64,000 bases of DNA from Marinomonas sp. CT5 (GTDB lineage: Bacteria; Pseudomonadota; Gammaproteobacteria; Pseudomonadales; Marinomonadaceae), in the NCBI RefSeq assembly GCF_018336975.1, contig NZ_CP025572.1, positions 2,034,595-2,098,594 on the forward strand. Reading direction: 5' to 3'. A program made the translations under genes and the position numbers. Below are positions 44,601 to 51,886 of this stretch, one piece after another (the first letter of the stretch is position 1; every line of letters starts with the position of its first letter). Under the pieces are notes generated by a model. That model ran no database searches. It was given only the letters and a program-made list of their open reading frames with translations, and had not been told where the DNA came from.

Positions 44601-44910
44601 CTTGCTCAATGGAATATTCAAGCGGCACACCTTCGATCAAATACTTATGAAAGATACGGTTGTTTTTAATGAGGATAGGTGTTTCAGGGGTCGCCACCGT
44701 TTTAGCGACTTCGATTAGATTATCGTAAGGCACGAAAGGATTTAGCTTTACCAGTCGATCAATGAAACGCTGGCGCAAAGTGACTTGCTGAAAGTCTTCT
44801 CGTTCAGGAGAAGTGCCATCGGGCGCGATGTCGTAGCCATTCACATATTGGTATTTCAGCTCTTGGAACCAGTTTATGCATTGGTGTTCTAGTTGATCTT
44901 CTGTAATCAC
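41686..44910 (-). CDS. hsdR: type I restriction enzyme, HsdR subunit
   Basis: 1074 aa, endonuclease and ATP-driven translocase of the type I complex. The N-terminal nuclease PD...ELK is D145 with E159-K161 in RRPDIVVFINGLPMAVIELK. Walker A TQGSGKS is at 317-323, the DEAH box at 424-427 (VISDEAHRSQYG), and motif III FTGTP follows soon after. The LTGFDAP...ARVNR block marks the second RecA domain, and the C-terminal 250 residues are the helical/HsdM-binding part. The start is GTG, overlapping the SIR2 stop by 4 bp. All catalytic motifs are intact, so cleavage activity is expected. Confidence 0.95.
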   Translation of the reverse strand: MITEDQLEHQCINWFQELKYQYVNGYDIAPDGTSPEREDFQQVTLRQRFIDRLVKLNPFVPYDNLIEVAKTVATPETPILIKNNRIFHKYLIEGVPLEYSIEQDGEQITKHTHVRLIDFNEPNNNEFLVVNQFTITGTKGNRRPDIVVFINGLPMAVIELKNPANEQTDIWNAYNQLQTYKDEISDLFVFNEALVVSDGWVARVGSLTANQERYLPWKAINNEDDKPLLEFQLETLIRGFFKPELLLDYLRYFILFENNGDKVIKKIAGYHQFHAVRAAVQATVIAADSQTGLGERRATYLEKVKPGSRKAGVVWHTQGSGKSISMVCYASKLLQQPELNNPTLVVVTDRNDLDSQLFNTFSMASETLKQTPQQADGRDELRELLLDRQSGGIIFTTVQKFSLLEKETEHPRLSERSNIIVISDEAHRSQYGNKARLVDIKDEKGEVIGKRYVYGYSKYMRDALPNASFIGFTGTPIDKDDKDTRSVFGDYVSIYDIQDAVDDGATVPIYYESRLAKLDINQDKIEALNDEVEDEIGEEEETASRERIKSQWSALEKLVGAQPRIDAVAKDLVEHFTTRCETFPGKAMIVGMSREICVDLYDAIIKLKPEWHDEDPSKGAIKIVMTGSASDRQKMQAHIYDKKTKKLFEKRFKDTDDELKLVIVRDMWLTGFDAPCCHTMYIDKPMKSHNLMQAIARVNRVFKDKPGGLVVDYLGIANDLKDALKTYTNSKGKGQPTVDTAEAFAYLEERIDIIRGMFATPSDNGSVFSYLDDYESKPLQLLPGAVNHISGLSHTNREGKEVRDGKRRFLDAMAQLNKAYSLCNTLDEVEPYKSEIAFYGAVKTAFLKHSTVDQKRSDELRNSALRQILNNAIVSDGVDDIFSTVGLDKPNIGLLSDEFLEDMKHMKEKNLAVELLEKLLRDEVKARMKTDKVQEKKYSDRIMATLQKYHNRSIETAQVIEELIQWAKEMQADAEMMKEMNLTADEIAFYRALVANEASVRELGDDNLRKLAIELTHQLRKSATVDWSKRESVRARMRNLVRRLLRRFKYPPDKSDEAIRLVLEQAEALSDSWA

Positions 44911-46106
44911 TTCATGGCTCCCAGGCTGTATCTTTTACTAGCCACATCTGTTGCAAGCATTAATATCTTTTCGAGCATAGAGTGATCGTGATTATCGGTT
45001 CTATACCAAATGGGTTTGATATTCATACTAAGTAATCTCCCCATTTTTTCTGGTTTATCATCTTGCTTTGGTTCTGGAAGCAGTGCAAAGTGGTTTGGAA
45101 TTTCGAAATGCCCTTCATCTTTTACTGACTTAAAGAGTTCTAGAGTTCTATCTTGTTCTAAAGAGCATCCTAAAAACAATAGGGAATGGCTAACGTATAT
45201 TTGCCGAAGTGATCTAGGTAGTTGCTTAGTAAAATCTATAGCATCTGTTCCATATGCTTCGCTATATTGTGTATCAGTGAAAACATATGACTGAGGTTCC
45301 TCAACATCACCGTGCAATTTTAGTAAACAATGTTCACCTTTTAACAACTGGGTCACAAAACCATTTTGTGCTTGTTTACCATACATATAACCTTGAAGTG
45401 GCCTTCCTCTTAATAGTTCGAAGCGCTTTTCAATTAAGCGGTCAAAATTCGTTGTAATAATACATGAGCTTGTGATTTGAGGTAGTAGATCAATTACTGG
45501 TGGAAAAATAGGTTTATCATCTTCATGCGTTGGCTTTAACCTAAACTCGGTTTGAACAAAATTCAAAAAAAGATGCTCATTATGCTGAAATAATATTTCA
45601 GCTAGAGGAAGGTAGTCACAAGCTTTTAATAATTGACTTGTTGACTCTACAACCTTTTCGCCCATTGATTTAGCAAGGGATTTTAAAGCATTGCCCCAGC
45701 TAGGGTAACCTGCTGGAAGAGATGCTCCCGCACCAATAAAAGGAGCAATTCTTTGTCGTCGAATTGCATCAACAAGATCCATAAATAATGAATACTGATG
45801 TGTCTCTTTTAAAAAAACGACTGCATCTCTGTGCATTTCCTCAAGCTTTACGCCGTTCCATTTAGCCAGCTCGTCAAAATAGGTATCTCGTTCAATCCAA
45901 TAAAGGATTTCGCTGATATCATAGCTAAACTCAGTTTCAGGGTCCGTTAGGCTTTTAATGCGTACTTTCGGGCCTTCGTCAGAGATTTCAACAGAAGCAC
46001 TGTGGTTTACCTCATCGTTAAACTCAGAATTTTCCGCTAACTTACTTTGTAGATATTGTTCAACACGATTTATAACATAGTTGCTGTCAAAAGATGGTTT
46101 ATTCAC
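44907..46106 (-). CDS. SIR2-family protein embedded in the type I restriction operon
   Basis: 399 aa. Residues 1-115 are an unrecognised N-terminal region with a helical end (SYDISEILYWIERD, FMDLVDAIRRQR). Residues 118-370 form a SIR2-like Rossmann domain: GAGAS at 125-129, TTNFD at 218-222 (N220), KLHGD with H265, and LLFLGCSLEQDRT late. In defence proteins such as ThsA and DSR the equivalent Asn and His serve NAD+ hydrolysis, so NADase activity is inferred. It starts with GTG 8 bp inside the hsdS end and itself overlaps hsdR by 4 bp, so it is translated in step with the restriction subunits. No deacetylase zinc Cys quartet is visible. It is probably a suicide effector tied to the restriction complex. 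Confidence 0.85.
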   Translation of the reverse strand: MNKPSFDSNYVINRVEQYLQSKLAENSEFNDEVNHSASVEISDEGPKVRIKSLTDPETEFSYDISEILYWIERDTYFDELAKWNGVKLEEMHRDAVVFLKETHQYSLFMDLVDAIRRQRIAPFIGAGASLPAGYPSWGNALKSLAKSMGEKVVESTSQLLKACDYLPLAEILFQHNEHLFLNFVQTEFRLKPTHEDDKPIFPPVIDLLPQITSSCIITTNFDRLIEKRFELLRGRPLQGYMYGKQAQNGFVTQLLKGEHCLLKLHGDVEEPQSYVFTDTQYSEAYGTDAIDFTKQLPRSLRQIYVSHSLLFLGCSLEQDRTLELFKSVKDEGHFEIPNHFALLPEPKQDDKPEKMGRLLSMNIKPIWYRTDNHDHSMLEKILMLATDVASKRYSLGAMK

Positions 46107-47424
46107 CTGAAATCTCCATCGTGTCTAACTTTACTTCACCAGAAAGTAGTTTAGGAAGTAGGGTGTCCCTGAGTATTGATAGTTCAATATTCTCTCGGAC
46201 ATTACTCTCTATTTTTTGCAAAAATGGAGAAACTATCACATCAAATTTATTTGCTAGCTCAATACCTGAAAACGCTATGGTGTAGGTATCAAAAGTCTTT
46301 GTTGTAATCGTATCAAATACTGCACCATGAGTGTTTTGCTGCAATGTGCTTACAGCTTCTTTTAGGTTGAAGTAATTAAAATAGTCTCCCACATCTTTCC
46401 CCCTGATGCCGTAGCAAGACTGGTTCATACACATGTCACTCCCTATAAGGGCTAGCTTACCAACTGTTCCGCGAGCCGTTATGATTGTTGTACCTTTTGG
46501 CAGGAGTTTTGTAGACGATTTCTGGAGGCCAAGCTCGGTGATTCGCTCTTCAGTATCAACCACAAAGACGTTGCTGCCACTCGGTACATCTTTAACAGAA
46601 AACCAAGGAATGCTGCCATTCCAGTAAGTTTCTTCTGAACGTTTTGGTGTGCCGCCACCTGTTAACTGTATCAAATTTGAGAGTGTATTTAGCTTCCACC
46701 CCTCCGGTATCAGGCCTAGTTCACTTTCAACCAGTTTTTCTGGAAACAGTGCTGCTGTGGCTTCGTCCATACCGACTGGCTGCTGGCCGTTCATTTTGGC
46801 TTTGACGGGATCGAAATCGACAAACCATGATTTAAAGATGGCTCGCGCCATTTCTTCTAGGGTGTTATTTAGACTGTTGTTAGCATCAATTTTTTTATTA
46901 ATCGATGATAGAGTTTCGGCAACATAGTTTTGGACATACAAAGGAGGGAGCCTTAACTCAATTGCTTTTAGCGAAGTTAAAGGCTGGCCTATTCCTGGAG
47001 TTCCAACTTGGGATGCATTCTTTAGAAGTTCATGCTTGCCTAATCTACTTTTGAAAAAATAGTAAAGAAACTCAGGGTTTACTTTATCAGTATCACAGCT
47101 TAGCTTCATCATGCTGGATGAAAGTACATACCTCTCATCAGCTTGGATAATCCCCACCTCACCTATAGAACCTCTATGGGGGAAAACGAGATCATTTTTA
47201 TAAACATTACAACTTCTTAATTCATCAGCTTTTTCACGAGTTATGTATACAAAATCGCCTACAAAAGTCGGCCCTGAGGATAAATTTGTACCACGGATCA
47301 CAGGGATGCCACTATTTACATAGCAATCGCTTTTCATCCTTGAACCAAAAGGGCCAATAGCAAGAGCACCTTTATTTTTGGCTTTCAGATCATCGATCTT
47401 TATTAAAGGCCAATCAGAATTCAT
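46099..47424 (-). CDS. hsdS: type I restriction specificity subunit HsdS
   Basis: 441 aa with two target-recognition domains. Half one begins WPLIKIDDLKAKNKGALAIGPFGSRMKSD and ends at the coiled LPPLYVQNYVAETLSSINKKIDANNSLNNTLEEMARAIFKSWFVDFDPVKAK. Half two begins EGWKLNTLSNLIQLTGGGTPKRSEETYWNGSIPWFSVKD and ends with a second helix near the C-terminus. It recognises a bipartite DNA site for HsdM/HsdR; the site itself cannot be read from sequence. It overlaps hsdM by 11 bp. Confidence 0.93.
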   Translation of the reverse strand: MNSDWPLIKIDDLKAKNKGALAIGPFGSRMKSDCYVNSGIPVIRGTNLSSGPTFVGDFVYITREKADELRSCNVYKNDLVFPHRGSIGEVGIIQADERYVLSSSMMKLSCDTDKVNPEFLYYFFKSRLGKHELLKNASQVGTPGIGQPLTSLKAIELRLPPLYVQNYVAETLSSINKKIDANNSLNNTLEEMARAIFKSWFVDFDPVKAKMNGQQPVGMDEATAALFPEKLVESELGLIPEGWKLNTLSNLIQLTGGGTPKRSEETYWNGSIPWFSVKDVPSGSNVFVVDTEERITELGLQKSSTKLLPKGTTIITARGTVGKLALIGSDMCMNQSCYGIRGKDVGDYFNYFNLKEAVSTLQQNTHGAVFDTITTKTFDTYTIAFSGIELANKFDVIVSPFLQKIESNVRENIELSILRDTLLPKLLSGEVKLDTMEISGE

Positions 47425-49123
47425 AACCCAACCCCGCTAGGTTCTTTCTAATCTCCGCTTCTAGCTTGGCGGATTCGGTAAATTGCTCGCTGAGCTTTTG
47501 CGTTAGGTCGGCCATTTTCTCGGCAAAGGGAATGCCGTTATCTTCCACATCCGCTGCGCCCACATAACGGCCTGGTGTGAGAACATAATCGTGTTTTTGG
47601 ATGTCGGCTAGGGTCGCGGATTTACAGAAACCGGCGATATCAGAATAGGGCGTAAGGTCACTTACCTCATCCTTGGTGGTCTTCCAAGCGTGGAAAGTAT
47701 CGGCGACTTTGCGAATGTCGTCCCAAGTAAAGTCGCGTAGTACGCGGTCTTTCATATAACCAAGGTTACGAGCGTCGATAAATAAGATCTCTTCCGAGCG
47801 GTCACGCAGTTTGCGTCCGGCTTTGTCTGTACGCATGCCTTTGTTTTTGGTGAGGAACCAAATACAAGCGGGGATTTGCGTATTGGTAAAGAGCTGGCCG
47901 GGTAGGGCGACCATACACTCCACAAGATCATTTTCGATCAGCGCTTTACGAATCTCCCCTTCGTTATTGGTGGTGGAACTCATCGAGCCATTGGCGAGCA
48001 ATAGGGCTTGGGAGCCATCGGGCGCAAGGTGATGCAGCATATGTTGCAGCCAAGCAAAGTTGGCGTTACCGGCGGGGGGCGTGCCGTATTTCCAACGTGG
48101 GTCGTTGTCGTCTACGCCCGTGTTCCATTCCTTCATATTGAAGGGCGGATTCGCCATAATAAAGTCAGCACGTAAATCGGGATGCTGATCATTGGTATAG
48201 GTACTGGCAGGCTCTTTACCAAAGTCATAGTCTAAACCGCGAATCGCCATGTTCATGGCAGCCAGTTGCCAAGTGGTGTAGTTGTACTCTTGGCCGTAGA
48301 TGGAAATTTTCTGCTTTTGCGTGATCGGGTCGATGTCGTATTGATTGGCATAACGTTCGATAAACTTTTCCGATTGCACAAAGAAGCCACCGGAACCCAT
48401 GGCAGGGTCGTAGACGCGACCTTCGAAGGGCTCGATCATTTCTACAATTAAGCTAACGATGGAGGCGGGTGTATAGAACTGACCGCCTTTTTTGCCCTCT
48501 GCTAGAGCAAATTGACCGAGGAAATATTCGTAAATATGACCAAGAATATCTTTGCTGTTGAGCGATTTGTGGTTAAACGGAATGGTGGCAATCAGGTTGA
48601 TCAGCTCGTTAAGCTTGGCTTGATCAATTCGCAGCTGAGCGTAATGTTTGTTCAGTACGCCTTTGAGTTTTTTGTTTTCGCGCTCAATGCCTTCTAATGC
48701 GTTGTCTATCAAGTGACCGACTGAGGTGATTTTCTTGGTTTTACCGTCGATTTCTAAATCCGCACCACCGATCACCACTGGGCCATTATCTTGAAGGAAC
48801 GACCAACGCGACTCGGTCGGTAGCCAAAAGACGTTTTTCTCGGTGTAGTAGTCCCGTTGCTCCAGCTCGATGGCGATTTCTTCGGCCAATTCTTCCGCGC
48901 TAAAGCCTTCTGGGTCTAAATAGTATTCGTGTTCTGGGTTGGCAAGGTCGGCTTTGATCTCTTCCTGACGAATGGTAAAGGCATCAGACACGTATTTAAC
49001 GAATATCAGTCCAAGTACGGCGTGTTTATATTGTGAAGCATCTAGTGAAGCACGCAATTTGTCGGCGGCGTTCCAGAGTTTTTTCTCTAACTCTTTTAAG
49101 TATTCCTGTTCTTGGTTGTTCAT
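47414..49123 (-). CDS. hsdM: type I restriction-modification adenine methyltransferase HsdM
   Basis: 569 aa, N6-adenine methyltransferase. SAM-binding motif I is in VYDPAMGSGGFF, catalytic NPPF in ADFIMANPPFNMKEW, and the N-terminal helical domain starts LEKKLWNAADKLRASLDASQYKHAVLGLIFVKYVSDAF. The KKGGQFYTPASIVSLIVEM segment precedes motif I as usual. The C-terminal YVLTPGRYVG is typical. With HsdS it protects host DNA and forms the core of the restriction complex. It is 28 bp after mrr. Confidence 0.95.
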   Translation of the reverse strand: MNNQEQEYLKELEKKLWNAADKLRASLDASQYKHAVLGLIFVKYVSDAFTIRQEEIKADLANPEHEYYLDPEGFSAEELAEEIAIELEQRDYYTEKNVFWLPTESRWSFLQDNGPVVIGGADLEIDGKTKKITSVGHLIDNALEGIERENKKLKGVLNKHYAQLRIDQAKLNELINLIATIPFNHKSLNSKDILGHIYEYFLGQFALAEGKKGGQFYTPASIVSLIVEMIEPFEGRVYDPAMGSGGFFVQSEKFIERYANQYDIDPITQKQKISIYGQEYNYTTWQLAAMNMAIRGLDYDFGKEPASTYTNDQHPDLRADFIMANPPFNMKEWNTGVDDNDPRWKYGTPPAGNANFAWLQHMLHHLAPDGSQALLLANGSMSSTTNNEGEIRKALIENDLVECMVALPGQLFTNTQIPACIWFLTKNKGMRTDKAGRKLRDRSEEILFIDARNLGYMKDRVLRDFTWDDIRKVADTFHAWKTTKDEVSDLTPYSDIAGFCKSATLADIQKHDYVLTPGRYVGAADVEDNGIPFAEKMADLTQKLSEQFTESAKLEAEIRKNLAGLGYEF

Positions 49124-49151
49124 ATAGGTCTTCTAATAAGGGCGTGAAAAT

Positions 49152-50066
49152 TTAAATGTCAAAAAATTCTTCGTCTATTTGCTTTATATGCAATGTCTGT
49201 TGTGTCTGGCAGCCTATGTTATAGCGCAGCATCAACTTAGCAAGCTGTTCGCCATTTATTAGTACGACTTGCGCACTGAATTTTTGTGATTCTGTGATGG
49301 CGTTGGTTGAGAAGTCTGATGTGGTCACAAAGATTCCCTTTTTTGATTTCACTTTGTCTAAGGCACCTGCAAAGCTGTTCATTTGTTCTGGTGTAATATT
49401 GCGGCCTTGAGCATAGCGTTTGGCTTGGATGTAAATTTGCTCAACGCCTAGTGGGTCTTGGTTTATCACGCCGTCGACGCCGCCATCGTATGCACCACCT
49501 AAGCGATGTCCTGAGCCATTAATGCCGTAACCCATGGCAATAAGTAGATCGATAAGCAATTGTTCAAAGAAAGCCGGCGTGACGTTACGAGTGCGCTCTA
49601 GAATGTCTTGTGCGAGGGCATCGTTGATGGTTTTGTAGGCATTACGCAATACTTCGTCGGGGGTGTCGTTGGCATCGACGTTTTGCTCTTCTAGTGTTTT
49701 TGCATCGTTTGTTTTTGCACTGGTGCTGGTGAAGTCGATGAATTCTTCAAACTGTTTTAAATATTGGGTATTAATCTCTGTACTTGAATCGCTTAGGGCG
49801 TTTAATCCACGTTGAGTAATTTGAAAATGGGCGCGGCGTGGGCTGTCGATTAAACCGGCTTTGCTCAGATAGGTGCGTGCCCAACCCACACGATTGTCGA
49901 TGATGGGTTGTTTGCCACTGGGCAAAGGTTCAGCACGTTCCGCTTCTGACAGTTGGAAATGATCGCTAATGGCCGTAATGATGTCTCTTAATTTTACTTC
50001 CGTATCCGATGCATTGTTGACGGCTTCCAAAAAAGGCCTCATGCAGTCTTGGTAATTAGGGATCAT
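49152..50066 (-). CDS. mrr: Mrr-family restriction endonuclease
   Basis: 304 aa. Residues 1-90 are the Mrr N-terminal winged-helix domain (LSEAERAEPLPSGKQPIIDNRVGWARTYLSKAGLIDSPRR). Residues 165-280 are the Mrr catalytic PD-(D/E)xK domain, with the acid in GAYDGGVDGVINQD and the QAK in IYIQAKRYAQG, then NSFAGALDKVKSKKGIFVTTSDFS. Mrr enzymes cut methylated foreign DNA. It is the first gene of the operon mrr-hsdM-hsdS-sir2-hsdR. E. coli K-12 also has mrr next to its hsd locus. All key residues are present. Confidence 0.93.
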   Translation of the reverse strand: MIPNYQDCMRPFLEAVNNASDTEVKLRDIITAISDHFQLSEAERAEPLPSGKQPIIDNRVGWARTYLSKAGLIDSPRRAHFQITQRGLNALSDSSTEINTQYLKQFEEFIDFTSTSAKTNDAKTLEEQNVDANDTPDEVLRNAYKTINDALAQDILERTRNVTPAFFEQLLIDLLIAMGYGINGSGHRLGGAYDGGVDGVINQDPLGVEQIYIQAKRYAQGRNITPEQMNSFAGALDKVKSKKGIFVTTSDFSTNAITESQKFSAQVVLINGEQLAKLMLRYNIGCQTQQTLHIKQIDEEFFDI

Positions 50067-50162
50067 GCTCTTCCTTAAGTGATTATGGATAGGTGGTGTA
50101 GTTTACCCTGTGTTGCTTTGTTGGTAGAAGCAAGAATGCAAATTTAAGCGATATAACAAACC

Positions 50163-50193
50163 AAAAAAAAACCAGTCGCTGTCGGACTGGTTT
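50163..50193 (-). terminator. terminator of the OmpA-family gene
   Basis: AACCAGTC-GCTGTCG-GACTGGTT; on the minus strand it is followed by eight Ts. It lies 25 bp after the OmpA-family stop and before the mrr start region. Confidence 0.85.
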
Positions 50194-50217
50194 AAAAGGG
50201 GGGATGTTCTGAATTGC

Positions 50218-50850
50218 TTAGTTGATGCTGTTTAACGCTGTGTTGGCATTTTTGTCTACGCTGTATATGGTCCAGCGTTTACTGGCGAATTGTTGTTTTG
50301 CATAAACTTCGGCGACCACTCGGCGGTTTTGTTTACGGCCGTTTTCGGTGTCGTTATCAGCAATAGGGCGATTTTCACCATAGCCGATGGCTTTTACTCT
50401 ATCGGCTTTAATTCTAAAGCGGTCTACTAATACATCGGCAATAGCTGTTGCGCGTTTTTGAGACAGTTCGCGATTAAGTTCGGCCGATCCTTTGTTGTCT
50501 GTATGTCCTTCAATGACCACTGTGCTGGTCGGGTGCTCTTGAAGGAATGTTGCCAGTTTTTTCAACTCAGAGTAAAAGCGTGGTTTGATGTCGGCTTTAC
50601 CTGTGTCGAAAAGAACATTCAATTCTACTGAGAGGAGTTTGGTGGTTTTGTTGGGGCAGCCGTCATTGTCTACCGCGGACCCTTCTGGTGTGTTTGGGCA
50701 TAGGTCGCGAGCATCAATAACGCCATCTCGGTCGGCATCGGCAAGTCGTGACTCGACATTGGAGGCATACAAACTTTCTGCAGTCACGACGTGACTGAAG
50801 CAAAGCAAAGCTCCTAATGTGAGTGTGATGACGACATTGCCTATTTTCAT
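50218..50850 (-). CDS. OmpA-family peptidoglycan-binding protein with a thrombospondin-type-3 repeat
   Basis: 210 aa from the ATG at 50850; a TTG five codons upstream is possible, and neither has a strong ribosome site. A signal peptide (IGNVVITLTLGALLCFSHVVTAES) is followed by a calcium-binding-like DADRDGVIDARDLCPNTPEGSAVDNDGCP unit. The C-terminal OmpA domain has FDTGKADIKP, VVIEGHTDNKGSAELNRELSQKRA and GYGENRPIADNDTENGRKQNRRV. There is no N-terminal barrel, so it is a periplasmic or outer-membrane-tethered peptidoglycan binder. The tail after the domain is 22 residues, Asn/Lys rich. Confidence 0.87.
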   Translation of the reverse strand: MKIGNVVITLTLGALLCFSHVVTAESLYASNVESRLADADRDGVIDARDLCPNTPEGSAVDNDGCPNKTTKLLSVELNVLFDTGKADIKPRFYSELKKLATFLQEHPTSTVVIEGHTDNKGSAELNRELSQKRATAIADVLVDRFRIKADRVKAIGYGENRPIADNDTENGRKQNRRVVAEVYAKQQFASKRWTIYSVDKNANTALNSIN

Positions 50851-50889
50851 TTTAATAATGCCCAATAAGTATTAACTGACTATAAGGTT

Positions 50890-50922
50890 AAAAAAATAAA
50901 GCCGATAGTTATATCGGCTTTT
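50890..50922 (-). terminator. terminator of the glyoxalase gene
   Basis: AAAGCCGATA-GTTA-TATCGGCTTT, a perfect 10-bp stem; on the minus strand it is followed by ATTTTTTTAA. TTTTTG on the other side may make it bidirectional. Confidence 0.8.
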
Positions 50923-50966
50923 TGTATCTTTGTATAAAAAATTAAAAGTTATGTAACTTTATGTAA

Positions 50967-51389
50967 CTACCAGCTGCCTGTATTCTCCATAGAGGCCCAT
51001 GGTTCGGCGCTTTCAAGCGAGCCATCTTTTTGTAAAAGTTCGATGGAAATGCCATTAGGATCTTTAATAAAAGCCATATGACCATCGCGAGGCGGTCTTA
51101 AAATGGTAACGCCCATAGATTGAAGTTTTTCGCAGACTTGGTAAATGTTGTCTACTTCAAAGGCGAGGTGACCGAATTGGTCTCCGCCGGTGTAGGTGCG
51201 GTCGCTCCAGTTGTGGGTGAGTTCAACTTCTGGTGCGCCTTCTTCTGTTGCGTAATAGATAAGCGAAAATTGGCCTTTCTCACTGTCCATGCGTCTGGTT
51301 TGGATTAAGCCCAAGCCTTCTGTATAAAATGTATGGCTCTCTTCCGGTTTATCGGTCCTGATCATAGCGTGCAGATATCGAATAGACAT
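50967..51389 (-). CDS. gloA: lactoylglutathione lyase (glyoxalase I)
   Basis: 140 aa. Two glyoxalase half-domains: YLHAMIRTDKPEESHTFYTEGLGL supplies the first histidine (H7), EVELTHNW the first glutamate, GHLAFEVDN the second histidine, and GISIELLQ the second glutamate. Four metal ligands as in Ni-type bacterial GloA. It converts the methylglyoxal-glutathione adduct to lactoylglutathione. It is monocistronic. The short C-terminal tail (SAEPWASMENTGSW) goes slightly beyond the usual end. Confidence 0.88.
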   Translation of the reverse strand: MSIRYLHAMIRTDKPEESHTFYTEGLGLIQTRRMDSEKGQFSLIYYATEEGAPEVELTHNWSDRTYTGGDQFGHLAFEVDNIYQVCEKLQSMGVTILRPPRDGHMAFIKDPNGISIELLQKDGSLESAEPWASMENTGSW

Positions 51390-51483
51390 AATTGCTTCCT
51401 GTTCCGGTTGATTTTAGTGGAAGCATTATTGCAGTATCAGGTGGGTAATTCAAAGTGGTAGGGGGAAGACTCTTATTGTCTTC

Positions 51484-51801
51484 TTATTCTTCCCATACCC
51501 ATCTAAGTGGCTCGCCAAAGTCGTCGTAGATGATTTTTTTCTTTGGTTTTTTCTTGATGGGTGAGGCAGGTTGGGATTTGGGTTGTTTTCGTTGTTGAAT
51601 CGCAGCAACAACGTGGTTTAATGGCGTGCGATCTTGCTTTGGTTCGTTAAAGCCGATGTGGCTCGTGTTATACTTGCCGTCAACAAGTCCGGATTCACCC
51701 ATGTTGACCTGCTGGATCGTTCCGTTTTCTTTGATAAATTGATCTACTAGAGACTCCAGTTCTTTTCGTGTGTCTCTTTTGGTGGTTTTGGGTTTTATCA
51801 T
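51484..51801 (-). CDS. small basic protein of unknown function
   Basis: 105 aa, lysine rich, no signal or membrane segment. The N-terminal half RKELESLVDQFIKENGTIQQVNMGES is predicted helical; the C-terminal half is Pro/Lys rich (SPIKKKPKKKIIYDDFGEPLRWVWEE). The FIKENGTIQQV motif faintly recalls the conserved part of SutA-type RNA-polymerase-binding proteins, but I cannot confirm this. It is divergent from yejK with 85 bp between starts. Confidence 0.6.
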   Translation of the reverse strand: MIKPKTTKRDTRKELESLVDQFIKENGTIQQVNMGESGLVDGKYNTSHIGFNEPKQDRTPLNHVVAAIQQRKQPKSQPASPIKKKPKKKIIYDDFGEPLRWVWEE

Positions 51802-51886
51802 GGTGTTTTGGTTAGGGGCGATCCTGTATGAGTCAATGGGTTAAAAAGTGAACGTAATCATCCATATTAAACGTAAGAGGTAGCTG

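Noticed and set aside
44907..46106. SIR2 protein as a classical protein deacetylase (CobB type)
   Set aside because: No zinc-binding Cys quartet, an unrelated N-terminal domain, and placement inside a restriction operon.
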